Assembly (NCBI GenBank): GCA_034190875.2
Contig: CM067343.1
Location: 38,297,661-38,361,660, forward strand
Direction: 5' to 3'
DNA from: Urechis unicinctus
Taxonomy: Eukaryota; Annelida; Polychaeta; Xenopneusta; Urechidae
Length of the DNA stretch: 64,000 nucleotides
Shown here: in pieces, positions 1-19,284 of the stretch
How positions within the stretch are numbered: position 1 is the stretch's first letter
Layout: every line of letters begins with the position of its first letter
The notes under the pieces: model-generated
What the model was told of the DNA's origin: nothing
Database searches by the model: none
The model's input: the letters and a program-made list of their open reading frames with translations, nothing else
Made by a program: the position numbers and the translations under genes

Positions 1-1384
1 ACGATCATGTTTGTTTTTCGTTCCTCACCAACAAAGTTAAAACAGGCGCAACACGATCTTGTGTGGTATACAATTGCCTTTGTCGTCATACTAAGCAGTA
101 TGATAATGTCTCGCTAACACTACTCCCTTTTGATCATCCATCAAATACGGTGCAATCTAAGTAAATAAAAAAACTACTTAGTCATCGTATGCTTAAGCAT
201 CCATGCTCAATTTTTGCATTAACGTTATCCATAAAACGTCCTGGCCGTCATTGTGCAACCAATGCAACATATGAGGCATTAACCTGATGTGCACCGACTT
301 GCCGTCAGCTATTCGGATCGAATACTCCAACCACGCAGCATGTTCCTCCATGTGTTCCGTTATTGCGCCATACCACACGCTGAGAAATCTTTGTTTGTGC
401 TTTGTTCCTAACTTTGCCCTAAATTGATTGTGCTATATAATCTCTAGATAATATAGCCCCTCCCAGCTTCGGATTGTTAGTAGCGCCTACCACATGCCGA
501 TTTTAGCATGTAATTCACGTCTCGTCAAATATAAGCCAACGGAACTAACAACGACGTAAGAATTGCAAGGATATGTTTCCAATAGAAGCTGGAAATCGGT
601 CCCTGTGGGTTTTTTTTCTGTCATGTGTATAATTGTTCATTTGTTTGAAGAGTTATAAGCCTATTTGATTCTATTTATTTACCCGCAGGCATATGATGCA
701 ATAGGTCGAAACTTGATTAATGATTAAAGTTCCTGTTTATGAAAGCAAAATGCTAGCTGTACGTAACTATCATTCAGCTTGTATCCCTGTAACAAGAAAC
801 GCTGATGTAATTATATATGGTATAAGTTTTACCCACGGTACTGATACAATGCAGCATTGCAACAAACTTTTGGTTTATCATTCACTTGCATGAATATGTA
901 CCCGAAATGGAATGCTCAGATCCCTACTCATTTGCCTAAACTGAATCATCATTTTTGCCGTAACCAGATGATATTCACCGAATTAAACCGACAATAATAT
1001 TAGTCTTGATCCCACACTAATCCGCGCTGCAAGCTGATCGGTTGAGCGAGTTGTCTTTAAGATAGAATCGGTCTGAAAGGCGACAGCGTTGAAAACTAGA
1101 GAGAGATTGAGATAAAGTTTGTTATTTTCATTCAATATGCATACAGATTTTATCATAGTGAACCGGTGTTGAAGATAGTGGGAGCAGATGTGCTCTATCA
1201 TATTCATACATAAATAACAATACAAAGTCTCCATGAGATATTACAGCTACAATTACAATAACAATAAAGATAAATTGAACAGGATAACATGAGCAAATAT
1301 ACATTTGTTACATAACGTTAAGAAAATGTCAGTGAAATCATTGATCATGACTTGATCAGAATACGTTATCAGAAACAATATGTA

Positions 1385-2072
1385 AAAGGTGGTTTAACGT
1401 GAAGTCGAAAAGGCCCAAATAAATTTCTTTAGCAGTAACATTGAATTAAATGATTTGAGTAATATTCTTTTCAAGGATAATCGCCTTATCATTTTGTTTG
1501 AAGAACGATATCGAATAACCCACCTTAAGTAATATATAGAGAGCCTTAATGTGGGGTTTTGCCACGAACTCCCAGTAGCATAGATTTGCACATACAGCAG
1601 TACAATAGGGTGTGGTCAAGGTGTGTTGGTTTACCTTGTGCTTTATGTTATTCATAATGCCTATTGCCTTTAAAATTGTAATTGCTATTGAGTCAATATA
1701 GCTTTTCCGGTTATTTTTAGTATCCATAATAACACGTAAATAGTTCGTTTTATTGACAATGTAAACTATATTATTGATTATTTTTAGATTAATTTTAGGT
1801 TGGTTATTTGTTGTTTTGGAGAGCATTGCGTGGGTTGTATTGGTGCTTAGTATTTATGGACATCCAATAACTTTAGGTATTTTGATATTGGGTTTGTTTA
1901 ACTAATCTGATTATAAAAACCCTTGAAAATGATCCGCAATATCGGTATAAAATAATGCACCGCCATAAGTGCTTTGATAATTTAGGCTATTGCATATCAT
2001 TGTCAATAAGCGTTGCTGAATATTTTCTTACTCTATTTGGGCGGGTTATCCCAGAGATCTATTCATAAAGAA
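1385..2072 (-). mobile_element. LINE reverse-transcriptase fragment (palm, thumb and C-terminal region)
   Basis: On the minus strand an ORF (1826 down to 1446, 126 codons without a stop) reads like the region after the catalytic core of CR1/Jockey-type LINE RTs. Visible pieces are STNTTHAMLSKTT, KINLKIINNIVYIVNKTNYL, VIMDTK followed by a HID-like YIDSIA, KAIGIMNNIKHKVNQHTL, and ALYILLK. Upstream in the same frame are QLNKPN (copy 2 reading), ALFYTD and, after a one-base shift, LIDNDM, which corresponds to the Y/F-I-N-D motif after motif B. The YADD box, expected at 1956-1967, has become YGGA, so catalysis is lost. Stops and a frameshift lie upstream of codon 1. No 5' ORF or 3' end is visible. 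Family membership is inferred from motif order and spacing, not from a search. Confidence 0.85.
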
Positions 2073-3350
2073 CAATATAGCGTTTGATACTTATGCTCTT
2101 TAGAAAGCATTGGCAGTAAAACCAAATATGTGAAATTGATAACGAGAAGCTAGCATCAGTCCTTAATATAAGCTTATTTCGTGATACCGTGGCATTCGAA
2201 ACGCTAACATATTTTACAAACAACCCCTAGCAATCGATGGAGCCCCACGGAAGCAATATAAGGCTACATAAAGTTTAATGGCATGCTTATCTGAAAAAGA
2301 GCGCTGGCTTTTCACGCAGGGTACAACTCGGATTGGCTCTGAGTCATCTTTATCCAGACTTTCCGAACCTGAAAACAATTCCATTAATTCAGAGATAATG
2401 TATAAATTTGGTGTTTTAGCTTCACCCGAATAAGATCAAAATCCGAAAAACAAATATGCTGTCAGTTGTTAGCGGCGAAGTGGTGAAACTTGCTTGATTG
2501 GTGGATTCTAATTTGTTTATTGCATGACAAACTCAAATTTCATAACATTTCTCATCAAATAAACGATGGGTAAACAAGTTTATTCATTCATAGGTTGTGT
2601 ATTTTCAAATCACATACATATACCAATGCTTGCATGCCTGCTGTAGAGGTTCGACTACGTCGGATTAACAAGGCGCTTATTTGGCTATTTGTTGACACTA
2701 GTTTAGCCACAATCATGTGCTAGCTGTCTTAACCACTTCGATAACCATCAGATTAACTGGCCTGTAGTTGTGCCGTGTTTTATTGCGAGGCAGGTCAATT
2801 CATTCCTTATGTGTTCACAATAATTTGTTCTCATACAATCATTATATGTTCGGAATGTTTAACATTGTTTAACTGGCGCATTTTAATAATGACGATGCAA
2901 ATATCGGTTTCGTGCATGTTACAATAATCATCGATATTTCACGCATATACTTTGTTCTTCTATCAAGTTGCAAACCTCAATATATGCATTGTACCCCTAC
3001 AAAGCAAAATATTGCAGTCATCTTTGTGATGGACCAGACCTGCCTTCTACTAACGGTGGCTTAAATTGTTGAACGGAGGCATAGTTACCGGTCGCAAGCA
3101 CATATAAATCATGTAACAGTTACTTTGAAGATGTCATTATAGTAACTGCATTTTCAGATAAACATAAAAGTAATTTTGGAGTAGGATTAATCAGTATGTC
3201 AGCCGAATACTACTTAATTGCAAGGCAAGAAATATGCATGCAAGCCAACCATGATAAAGATTATTTGTGTTCCGCGTGTGATATTCTATTGCCTATGAAG
3301 ATGGCGAACATACACACATACTTATACATGTATTTTTACATACATCTACA

Positions 3351-4271
<921 letters not shown>

Positions 4272-4490
4272 AAATAAAAAACTGGTATGATAGATATTGG
4301 TCGACATTTGGCCGTTAACTGTCCATCTGTTGATTTATAAAGCCATACAATGTATGCTATCTTTAAACCCTTTAGGGAACGTTCCTTCTCTGAGTGATTT
4401 ATTGATAATCAATTAATGCGGAATTAAATAGAGCGCGATGCTGATTTGATGTGTTTTGAACAAAGAGTACCATTGCCAGTAGCGTTAGTG

Positions 4491-5141
4491 CAGCTGATAG
4501 AAGTGATTATTTGTTGAATTAGTACAAGTGACGACAATAGAAGGGGGACAGAACTACCGGGTTATTTTGTAGATGCGGTACAAGATGGGAGGTATTAGCT
4601 TATGCATTGGCGCAACAAGCATGGTGTATCGGTTATATTGGACAATTCGGTGAATTAATGAGTAAAGGAACTAAGTGTTTGCCAAGTTTTACTGATCTTA
4701 TGTCGACGTCATCTAAATTAATCATTAACATACATAGCCATGGCTTTGCAGTGAATACGAGCTGCTTCCGTACGCTTAATTCATGACAAGCGTTGGTTTT
4801 TCATCTTGTCGACTAGAAGGAAAGTCGAGGTTTTGCGCCTAAAGTGTATACTGTTATTAACGGCAATGTAGCCACTGGAGCAGGCCTGAAAGGATCGAAA
4901 AATCTAATAATGTGATAATGATAATTATAACAATTTACGACGGCGATAGCATAATAGATGTTATTACCATATATTATTAATTTGTCTACATCAGTTAAAT
5001 AATTACTATCATTTTATCAAACTATGTCAATTATTTCAAAATGCATTTGTATCCATTTTTCTATATTTGGCGGAATATTAATCCGTGAAAAGAAATAATC
5101 TATAACCGTCGTCAAACAATGAACACATCGATCTAGTCGAT

Positions 5142-5144
<3 letters not shown>
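4491..5144. other. Unassigned duplicated DNA
   Basis: Between the LINE fragment and the GT array. No ORF or repeat that I can name. The same sequence is at 22862-23509. Confidence 0.6.
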
Positions 5145-5231
<87 letters not shown>

Positions 5232-5236
5232 GGGGT
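5145..5236. repeat. (GT)n array with terminal G run
   Basis: About 42 GT units followed by GGGGGGTGGG. The copy-2 counterpart at 23510-23640 is longer and ends in a pure G run of about 13. The left flank here carries a small GATCTAGTC duplication that is absent from copy 2. Confidence 0.97.
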
Positions 5237-6596
5237 GGGTGTGATGCATGCATTCTGTTTGATCGGTGGGTGTTAATGCGACATATCTGTTACATCATTT
5301 ACATGATCGATCACGCCCTAGCGCCCACTGTCTTCTAGAAGGTTGTCCAAGGAGTCAATGTCGCCTGAATTTGAATCACTTCCACTTAACGAATTTGAAT
5401 ACTCATGGTTACATTAAATGGGGCTCAATAGTAGACCGGGGATTTACGTTTATAGACTCAAGGTATAATAAGGAGGTTTAACTAATGAGATAGATAATGT
5501 TTTAACGAATAGCGTTATATATCATAGTCTTTGACAATCTTACGATGCACAAATAGCATATAATTAACAATTATCCGGCTATAAGATTTAACATCAAACG
5601 CAGGCGAAAGCGGCACAGGCAAACTTGACAGGCTTCTGACCGACGCGAGGCTCACGCAATATATAACTGAAAGATTTGCATGCCTCAACTGCTGGCACAG
5701 AAAGAAATATTTTATAAATATTTCATATTGCTAGTGTATTTGTGATGAAGTGAATCAAATAACAATTAATTTAGAAGAATATGACATATTAATATTCGAC
5801 TCTTTGTAATAGAAATCTGCGATTGAAGAAGAAAATCTTTGTTCTGAATGGTAGAATGCTTGACCTCTTGTTGCAGTTGATCTCTTTAGGAGCAGTGTCG
5901 TAACATTGTGTATTACCGGTTTAGCGTTAAATGGTGGTTATTGCACAGGAGACGGGTAAACATATCTGTCCATAAAATCAAGACTATTCACGCGCCTATG
6001 CAGTGTCGGTTACTACTCTCTGCGCTGGATTTTATACAATATAATAAATAAAATGGTTGGATATTTGGTATCTCATACCATCAGAACTCAAGGTTTTATA
6101 ATGATTATCACGAACCCCACTTGAATTATCGTTGTTATTGCAACGCGATGGTTATTATCATGCTACCAATAATCATAAGATATATTTATGGGCCCGAGCG
6201 CAGATTTTGATGATGATATCAAATGATAACAGTCTCAGTTAATCGCAATAGCAAATTTGTGCCGTCTGCATAAACCATCAGTACGTTTGTTATCCGATGT
6301 AACATCCGTTACGTTGACTGAACTCATTCTTTGGTACCTGCCTTGGCAGATATGAATGGCAGCATCAGCATTAGATGTTCTTCACTGATGCCATATGCAT
6401 GAAATACCTCTGGCGTTCAGAACATGTACGGACTCGACGAGCTGGTTGTCCAATTATACCTTTACAAGTTATCTGTCAGATTGTGCTAGTGTGCGTCACG
6501 CCGTAAGGAGACCTGCGTTCAGCCACATATATGTATTGGCTGGCTTAACCAGATTCACTGGTCAGTTGTTGTGGTGTGCCTAATTTGGATATGTAA

Positions 6597-10502
<3,906 letters not shown>

Positions 10503-12799
10503 GGATACACCCATATCTGTAGTATCGGGTTAGTCGTGTTTCTTCTACCTCATCCAATAATACTTAATTACAATTTTTGAAGGCTCGGTCTTGATCCCGC
10601 TGGAGGTATCGCGACGGCTGTTTTGTTTAAACAAAACTCAATGATCCTTAAGGGATAGAACAGAAGCGGATAGCAGTATAATAGCGGGTGAGTGAGCCTA
10701 ATCATTTTTGATGAACAGCCCGCAAGGGCCGCAATTAATGCGGTATAAGGTGATAATGATCACAGCCGAAACTAGTCATTGCTTCTAGTAGTTTGCCATT
10801 CAACAAAATTATTCGAGATGTTTTAAACTAACTTGCACACATACTTGCTGTATGCCAGATAAAGGGTCTGAGACCTCATATTGAGACGTCAATCTTTGTG
10901 TTCTTACAATGGCGGGCAAATGATAGTCGAGTATCCCGGACTTCCTATAAGCGAAAAGAGCTTGCCTACACTCATGATAGATATTGCAAAACACGATATT
11001 GGTTCGCTGAGCATATTTTGTTTTACACGGCTGCGCATATCTCATAAGTGCAGGGGGTATTTCATGTCCGAGCAATGTAGTCGATTATGTAGCTGTATCG
11101 TTGCTAGACTATCCCTCGAAATATGTTTTGGCGTATTAATTGAATATGACTTGCAGCCGTCGCCAAGTCATTATATCCACATCCTTTTTCTACTGATAAT
11201 ACACCTTGTTTATCAGAGAATTGGTATCGCAACACAGTAATGCATATAATAACACGCTGTTGTGTTCGCATACACGGCTCAGATATCATGCAAGCTGGTA
11301 TCAAATCAGATTGTCGCTCATGTTCTGGTTATGTTTACGCGCCTATTACCTCCCCGAATATGGTATGGTTCTCCGCTATGGACCCCATAATATACTGCTC
11401 ATTATGCAATATTCCTTCGTGTTTCCTGTTTGACAGTTCCCAACCCAATACAGCAGTCTTAAAAGTGACCATTTCGTTAGCGAAACATTCTGCGTTTCCT
11501 ATATTGAATACGTATTTGGTCAGGTGTAATGATCTAATAAATTTTAAAAACTCTATTCCTTATCTACCCATATGCTTGAAAATTCAAATATTGACCTGGT
11601 CTGATGCGGCGAGTGGTTATCGTCGCATCGTTATCGTCGAGATGATAGTAACGCACCCGTGCATCACGGTATAAAGTATGCACGTGCAACCGATGTGCAT
11701 TAGTGTGTACGGATTAATATACTTGAATGACATTCGTTCTACATTTTCCATGTCCTATAATGCCTCATTAAATGCTTTTATGTTGTCTTAGTCCTGCACC
11801 AAACGAGAATAGGTATGGACCAAGAAAATAGGGAACATTTCATGGAGAATATAATCGTATTTGACAAACCTGCCGTCATATAAGCTGCATTAGGATGGCT
11901 TCAGTAACGTAGGATTAATATTGCATGGTGGTTGTCTGATGTGACAACAATAGAAATAGTTATGAAGAGATATCTGACATATTACATGGCCAGTGTAATT
12001 GTTTTGCCAGTGTATAGTTATATCATTGCGGAAAACAATATTGAAGTGACAGTGCACTAAGAACGGTTGCTTCAAACGTTCACTATGGCGCTTAATGATT
12101 GGCAGTTTTGGATTAGTTCCTCCACTTTTCACCGTCATATAATATTATATTTGTACGCAATTGATTTTCGTGCATTCAACGTTGGCTATGCATTTTTGCT
12201 GAACCATTTAATTTTGCGTCGTAATAAGGTGCCAGATTTTGTTTTGCTATGTGAGTTATAGCCTTTCTTATATATGCCCCAAACCGTATTATTCGATTGC
12301 TTGTACATGAATGCGGAACATTGAGCCTGAGCAGTATGGAAATATCTCTACTCAGTAAAAGTTTACATTCATGTATTCATTCATATTACTCGCTTATTGC
12401 TGATGGTTACAAAAACATCTTGTCTGAAGACATAGTTTTTACAGATAAAACCACCATGATTTGATCGGATTTTTACCACGCCCAATCAGGCTCTGACATA
12501 TCTCCAGGTGACACGTTGAAATGCTTTCGGAGGCGGGAAAAGCTGCAAACACTACAGATGGCGACACTATCGTCAATATAGGTTATGTTGACTATCGTAC
12601 CTCCATGAAATCACAACCACAATAAGAGTAACTAACGATTAAACCTAGGCTATTAATGTGAGTAGTGTGATGACATAAAAAACAGACCGTGGCCATTTCA
12701 ATCCATAAATGAAGCACCGCAGCTGATTACCGCACTGACTTTATTGTACAAAACATAAACATAGGCCAAGCAATGCCTTCCAGTTTTTTAAACGACTAG
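10503..12799. other. Unassigned duplicated DNA with overlapping open frames
   Basis: Plus-strand frames of 119 codons (10881-11240) and 144 codons (11240-11674) are open here and at 29259-29618 and 29618-30052. Differences between copies are mostly amino-acid changing, and one pair of compensating indels rewrites about seven residues, so I see no sign of protein constraint. Minus-strand frames overlap them. I regard this as non-coding. Confidence 0.55.
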
Positions 12800-13110
12800 C
12801 TGATAGCAAGCATAAAACAAATAAGGCTGACACTGGTTTTGCGGAAAATAATGCCTTGTTTTGTTTTGTAATTAAACCGCAATCTACCCACTCGCTTAAA
12901 GTAGTTGCAACAAATCTTGCTTGTAAGTCCAATGCGAACAGAGTTAATGATCCATGACTTGTCAATGTTTGTCCGTCTGCAGTACTTTGCATTTTGAATA
13001 CCTCATGCATTTAGTATGAGCCAGTACCCATATTATTTCGACGCCTAGTACAAGACATAGACCACTGATTACTCACATACTAATTTGTTTCATCGGACCA
13101 TCTGTCAAAT
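12800..13110. repeat. Old diverged repeat, member 1
   Basis: Several short blocks recur in the same order about 2.4 kb downstream at 15205-15490. These are ACAAATAAGGCTGACAC against GCAAATAAGACTGGCAC, TGTTTGTCCGTCTGCAG against TGTTTGTCGGTGGTATG, CATATTATTTCGACGCCT against CACATTATTTTGACCCTT, and CATACTAATTTGTTTCATCGG against CACTAATTTGATTTACCGG. Family unknown. The third member, in segmental copy 2, lies at about 31180-31500. No coding motif is recognised. Confidence 0.5.
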
Positions 13111-13158
13111 GAACAGTACTAAAACCAAGAAAGTACCAAGCGTGTTATCTTCCTTATC

Positions 13159-16100
13159 ACGAATATTGTGGGTTGTATTAGTGGTAGGCAACAACTTTTT
13201 CTGCTGATATTCGCTGTACTATATGCAAATGTTAAGGTAGAATATGATGACGAATTTAATTTGTGAATTGATCAAGATAAATCCTTAACGCTCTGACCAA
13301 AAGATCCTCAATTCTGTTGAGTAGCGTAGTCATCATCTTTAACATCATTTTCATCAGTTTGCGGTTGCCAGCAAATCTCGTACAGCATACAGCATTTCAC
13401 GAAAACACTAACGCGACAGCCGCGGCTGTACTTTAAGAGAAGTAGAAGAATTTTCAATCAATCAGTGAGAATGATAAATCCGTACATTACATTCGTGCAT
13501 ATAATCGATGATGAGCATATATATCTGGTTTGCGAAGGTATTGCAACTGTTGTCCCTATCAGCATCAGCCATCTCGATGAAAACAAACCATATATTTCCT
13601 TTCTCAAAGTAGATTGAATAATTGAAACACACAAATAAGGCCAACTAAGTCATAAATACAAATTAGTAATGGCTTTTAATTACATCCCTAGCAGTGTCTC
13701 TCCTGTAAATTATTTATTCTTGAGCTGGTGAGACGTTTTTGTAGAAAAGGCAGAGTAGCTGATATCGTCTTTGCAGTAGAAAATCTCAGCGACAGAACAG
13801 AATATTATATATGCTACTGGCAATCAAAACGCGCATTTCACAAGCACAAATCCTTCGCCATGTCAAACATTATATGCAAGCGAAATGGTAAGTCATTAAA
13901 TAACCACAATGGGTTTTAGAAAAGGGGATAATCGCCCGTATGATCAAATAGATAGTTCTTTTAATGATTGGTATATCTGCAAACGCTCTGTTGTATGCTA
14001 CTATCGTGCCCCTTATAAGCTCATTATTAGCTTAATAATGCCGAGTAGGTGCAATTTGCAGGTCTCATGTGATTATCATCAAGTTTTTGCGCTTATCATA
14101 CGTGTAATTAGATGCTAAAAATCCTATTTCAGCCGTAACAATTCCACAGCTTTATTGGTGTTGAAAGGTGTTTACAGATATTTGCGTTCCATCACTCGAT
14201 AAAATCGATTGCTCTAGAGCTCTTACTGACAGACAGAAAAGTCTGCGACTTGAGAATATAGCAGTGGTTAAGTGTATATGCATTTAGATCTGGTCGATTG
14301 ACAATTTTATTCTTAGAATTAATTCAAACTGATAGAACTGTTAAGTTCGATGGTTTTTAAAAGGGGTTTTGATAATGCACATTTCTAACACATCACGAGA
14401 ATCATGTGCCTTTGCTATGCATTTTTCCTGATTCATTTTGCTTACTGCTTTGAAATTTGTAACCCCAAGATTGTTCATGTACTCCGCTAGGGGTGGATTA
14501 ATTGATCTGCCTAACATTTGTTCATAAACGCGGTGGCTGAAGCCATAATAGCTCGATAATGGTTTTATCCATTCTGAATATATCAATATATTCATGCATT
14601 TCATATCACCCGTCATTCACTGCTTGTCACAACGTTACATCGCTACATCTACACCCATCGATATATAAGTTGCACAGGTAAAGGAATTCTGAATTGAGCT
14701 TTTTCGTACCTAGCCGGATCGGTTATCAGAGGCCACAGGCTACGGACTGATTCCACGATGGCATATTGAAAAAAAACACTGTGGTTGACAAAGTGCTGCA
14801 AACTTGTTGCACGATCGTCAGATATAGAAATGTCATATATTGAGATTACTTGATCGAGTAGTGCAATTCCGGCGTAGAATGGAGACCAGTTAACAGTTTT
14901 AAGTCCGACCTAGGAGCATGTACCATTTGATGCACTCCCAAAGTATCGCTTTATCACATATCGATTGATGTGTAGCTTTAACGTCATATTAGCGAGGCGC
15001 ACACAAATTGTGATCAACTATGTGATTAACTTATGTAATGTGATAGCATCAAGCAATAAACTGAACGAGAGAGGCCTAAATAAAACTCATCTGTCTTATT
15101 TATCTCATTTCACCATACAATGCGATTATAACCAAGGACCAGTTGTAAAAATCATAAGCAGTCGTAATTAATATGGGATTGGTTAACAAATAATTGCATT
15201 CAGGATGGGACGATGACAGAGAGTACAAAGCAAATAAGACTGGCACAAGGTTAGCTAGGCATAATATACTCTTGGTTTTTACTCCTACACACTAGACGTA
15301 CCGGCACCCATGAGCCATTAAATTCCCAAATAGCGATTGATGAATTGTTAGGATGTGTTTGTCGGTGGTATGTCACTGCCGCACATAACAGGAGACTGTT
15401 ACCACATTATTTTGACCCTTTCTGCGGAACAATAGACAGCCTATTATTCATACACTAATTTGATTTACCGGAACGTCAGTCAACTACACCGTGGGTAAAT
15501 ACTTGAACCATTCAGTGTATGAGCTCCATTATTGATCATCTTTGACACCAGCTGTGATGAGGATATGTATATTTTATACGCTATTTATCTTTATACAATA
15601 TCCAATCAACGTTATAGTAGGTGTACCTTTTACACAGAAGTGGCCGATCAACGCCTCATCCAATTAAGCATCCCGAGCCATAACTATTGATGACAACACC
15701 ATCACCAAAGTCTCTTTGAAATACTACAATATCGTAGGTATTTGCTAAACGAGATGTTGCAGAAAAAAACATACGTTAACTATATCACTCTGAAATACCA
15801 GCATGGTATGGGTAAATTGCTTTCTAGTCTGATGGCTAAGTACCTAATTTATAATTGAATGCTTTAAAGAATACCGTCTTGGTGGACTAATGGTGAGTGC
15901 GTGCATTACTGCTTTCTATCCAACGGTTTGAATATTGGCACCTAACAATGTTACCAGTAAGTGAACCTTGATGCGCCTGATATCGAAAATTACATCTATG
16001 TTATCAAGGAAACTAGAAGCAATCATGGGCTTGAATGACCGCAGAGTACTTACTGGACAAATTATCGCAATGAATACTTACTAGTATATCAGGTAGTTGA

Positions 16101-19100
16101 CATTAAATTGTGCACCAGGTTTCCTCATGGAGTCAGTCTGCTTTGTGTTTGGTAGCGCTAGAGCCTGCATGGGATTCGCTTAGTTTATCCGTGACAGATG
16201 CAACACCGGATTTATTGACGTTGCTTGAAGCATACAATTAGCCTGCCAGTGTACATTGTCAGTTTATGTATAAACAGCGTCATTAAAGTAGACATGATTA
16301 ATGTCAGTGTTCTGTTAAATCAAATAGTAAAAAGTATCATACAAAATGTTAGTGAAGTGTTGTATGATCGTTGATGCAATGACCTCTAACAGACCATTTA
16401 ATGCCATCTGGTCATCAGCATCAGTACTTCCTGATTATATTTCACAGTATCTCCTGGTAATGTCTGCTTTGATAGTTATGGGAAATACGGAGGTCATTTT
16501 CACAAGGAATATAGACAAAGAGTCTTCATTCGAACTTGTGGTTTTTTTTAAGTAATCGGTACCATCAGTTCAGGAGCTACGAGTTACGCGTACGAGCTAC
16601 ACCTCACATATGCTTTATGTTAAGTGAGTAGTGACTGCGCCTTGTTGGATCACATCTCATACCTCCCGTCATGTGAGTCATTTTAGGACCAATATGAAAC
16701 GCTTTAGCGTTACGCTTCCGTTAAGCTAGATTGGAACAAATATAGCATTATTTTCAGCATTGCAAAACCCTGATAATGTTTGGTAGGTTTCCGAGAACGT
16801 GCAAACACTAATGAAACAGTATATGATTCGGTTTTGCTGTAAGCTTCGTCCCCGTCAACTAAAAACATGTACTTGACAGCACATGTTTTTATACCGAGCA
16901 TTAATCTACGTATGAGTTTCAATCTAAATAGACATAACGTATTCATTGCGAATTAACCAGCGAGTATTGGTCTGCGCGGATATCAACTTGATTGCTTGTG
17001 GCAGCCAAGCTTTACTGAACGAGCTTCAGCTGAAGCTGTTTGCTTTTTCCTAAAAAAGATCCATTTGGGTTCTTACTGGGCATTTTCAGGAGGTTGGCAG
17101 AAAAAAACCTGCCTTTTATCCCAACAACAAACGGTTCTCATGAAAGCATATGTTTTCTGTATCATCAAATATTGATGATGAATGCTGTTCCTATTACCCG
17201 GAATAGAACAATAGGTTTACCGCCTCTTTTCCTTGCATATTAATATAACAATATCCGCAAAATATCAACTGCTTGATGAGTAAGAAAAATGCTTTGTTTA
17301 ATCGAGTGCGTTGTATGGCGTGTGTGCAAATGCCAAGAATTTACCTCTGCTATATGCTTACTATATAAACGGAGCTATGTCTTCCGGAATGCTAGCTTCA
17401 CAATCGAAAACGTTTCAATATACGCTCAGCTATGCGTACGTAATTGGTGATACTAGATGAACGGATCGATACAGAAGTGCCTCACTGATAATCTAACGTG
17501 TCCAAAATAAAGGAGCCATCGGCAACTTGAATTGGAGTAGTAGTGGAGACCCCGAATACTTGCCAATTGGTTACTCATCAAATATATGCAGGATGAAGTA
17601 GCCATTTGTTACAAAGTTATGAATACAGGCAAGAGTTTGGATTGAAAGCTGACTATTATCGCGCATAATCAGCAAATAGAATTGCACCCTGAATGCCAAT
17701 GCGAAACAACACTTAGGAGTGTTTTAGTCAGTCTAGACCACAACCATTATCCTATTCACATTGGATATTAAGTTTATCAACACGGCCCGATATGCACCTA
17801 GCCATTGATGTAAATCCGAATATGTTCTACATGCACCTTATGGTAGCCTAATGTGTCGGGCTTAAGTAATTGGTTCGTTATGATTGCCATCAAAGTTGTT
17901 AATAAACGACAATTTTAACTTTTAACGAAAAATTTTATGTATGTATTGATATCACTTGTGTTATTTGCTTGATTGTCGCACATTGAGTTGATCGTCGCCA
18001 TCTTGCATCTTCACAAACAGGAGAGAAAGATTATGCCACACTGCGTCGTTATTGTCAACAGCATCTAATTTCGTCAAAACGTGTATTATATTGAGTTGTT
18101 GTCACCCTATAATTTTTTTATGTGCGCGTGAGTAGATGTATGTGAATTGTATGTTTGAGCGTGGTTGCTTAATTATTTCGCTTTGTCACTTGTTCCTACT
18201 ATCCGTACAAAGTGTCTACTGCTTTGATAAGCAATCATAAATACAATTGTGATTACAAAAGTGGTTGTAAATGCAATTGAGATGAGAAACCTTGAGCGCT
18301 GTGGAGGCTTTGGATGATGTGACAAGGTGGTCCTCTTGTGTTTTCAAGTTATATGAGAGTATGTAAATATCAAATGTTTATATGACAACTTTCCTAATAG
18401 ATTGTTTTATAATACGGTGGTCGCTTTTGATCAGGTGTTAACCCTTTTGATAGTACCTAATCATATCAAATGAGAGCTATTTCCTATGATGTGTTACGCT
18501 TTCTGAAATACAAGATCAACTGTTAGAAAAGGGCTCATATTGGCAATCGAACGTTTAAGCTGTGACCATTGTTCAACGTTTTTGATATGTAATTGCGTAG
18601 AATATTGATAAGTCTGCTAAAACATATTCAAACTTACGTGAAACGCCTAGTGAAAAAATCTGTTTGCATGTATCGGCGATATATCTTTTGTCTACAAAAT
18701 GTGGTTCAAAGTGAGATTGGTTGACAAATTTATGAAGGAAGATTTATCCTCCCGGCTATGTTGATATTAATTCGCCACCATATTTTCTGATCCAGTTGTG
18801 TCTTTGGATCATTTGATATGAGTGATCAATATTGCCTACTACTAATGTCTACTTTCATTGTATGGTTGTTGTACAACATGCGCTGCAAAGTTACGCCTAA
18901 AAATCGGTTGTAACATAATCCGTGTTATTTGCAAAAACCAAGGCAGGTTTTGACAATAAGGTATACCCAACTTCATAGTACTACGGACATCATTGAAGTA
19001 ATGTCTTATTCTATTGTGCATATGTATAGTGTTTTGCAGATGAATGTTATTTAGTAAGCCCGGATGCGACTTTCTGCTTGTGAATAATGGTGATACCGAT

Positions 19101-19284
19101 ACTCACACATCTAAGATATATTGATCTGCTCTGAAGGGACTGTGGTTCTATGGCTCCCTCAGTTCAGTCGATTGTGCTATAAAAGGCGCGACGTCAGAAC
19201 GTACTCAGCTTAACACGTTTTACTTGCTTTAGTTGTTCAATGAATACGGCCTTAGTTTCATAATGCAACGAGTTGTTTAGCAAA
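13159..19284. other. Spacer between segmental copies, no gene recognised
   Basis: About 6.1 kb of AT-rich sequence with stop-dense frames. The longest ORFs are under 95 codons and match nothing I know. Apart from the diverged repeat at 15205-15490 it holds no long microsatellite, which contrasts with the duplicated blocks. A frame at 13728-13892 ends at a strong donor-like GGTAAGT, but its peptide is not recognisable. Confidence 0.6.
15205..15490. repeat. Old diverged repeat, member 2
   Basis: Collinear but strongly diverged relative of 12800-13110, in direct orientation, lying in the region between the two segmental copies. It could be a second insertion of an unknown short element or an ancient local duplication. 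The boundaries are approximate. Confidence 0.45.

Noticed and set aside
2640-2670. GAGGTTCGACTACG resembling a tRNA T arm
   Set aside because: The loop would have eight bases and there is no A box at the right distance.
10881-11674. 119- and 144-codon open frames conserved in both segmental copies
   Set aside because: Conservation is explained by the recent duplication. Differences are mostly amino-acid changing, one pair of indels rewrites several residues, and no domain is recognisable.
13909-14118. GFRKGDNRPYDQI reading that resembles the G-F-R-x-x-R-S segment of LINE RTs
   Set aside because: No motif A, B or C and no RP-I-S-L-L segment could be found in any frame around it; the match is too short.
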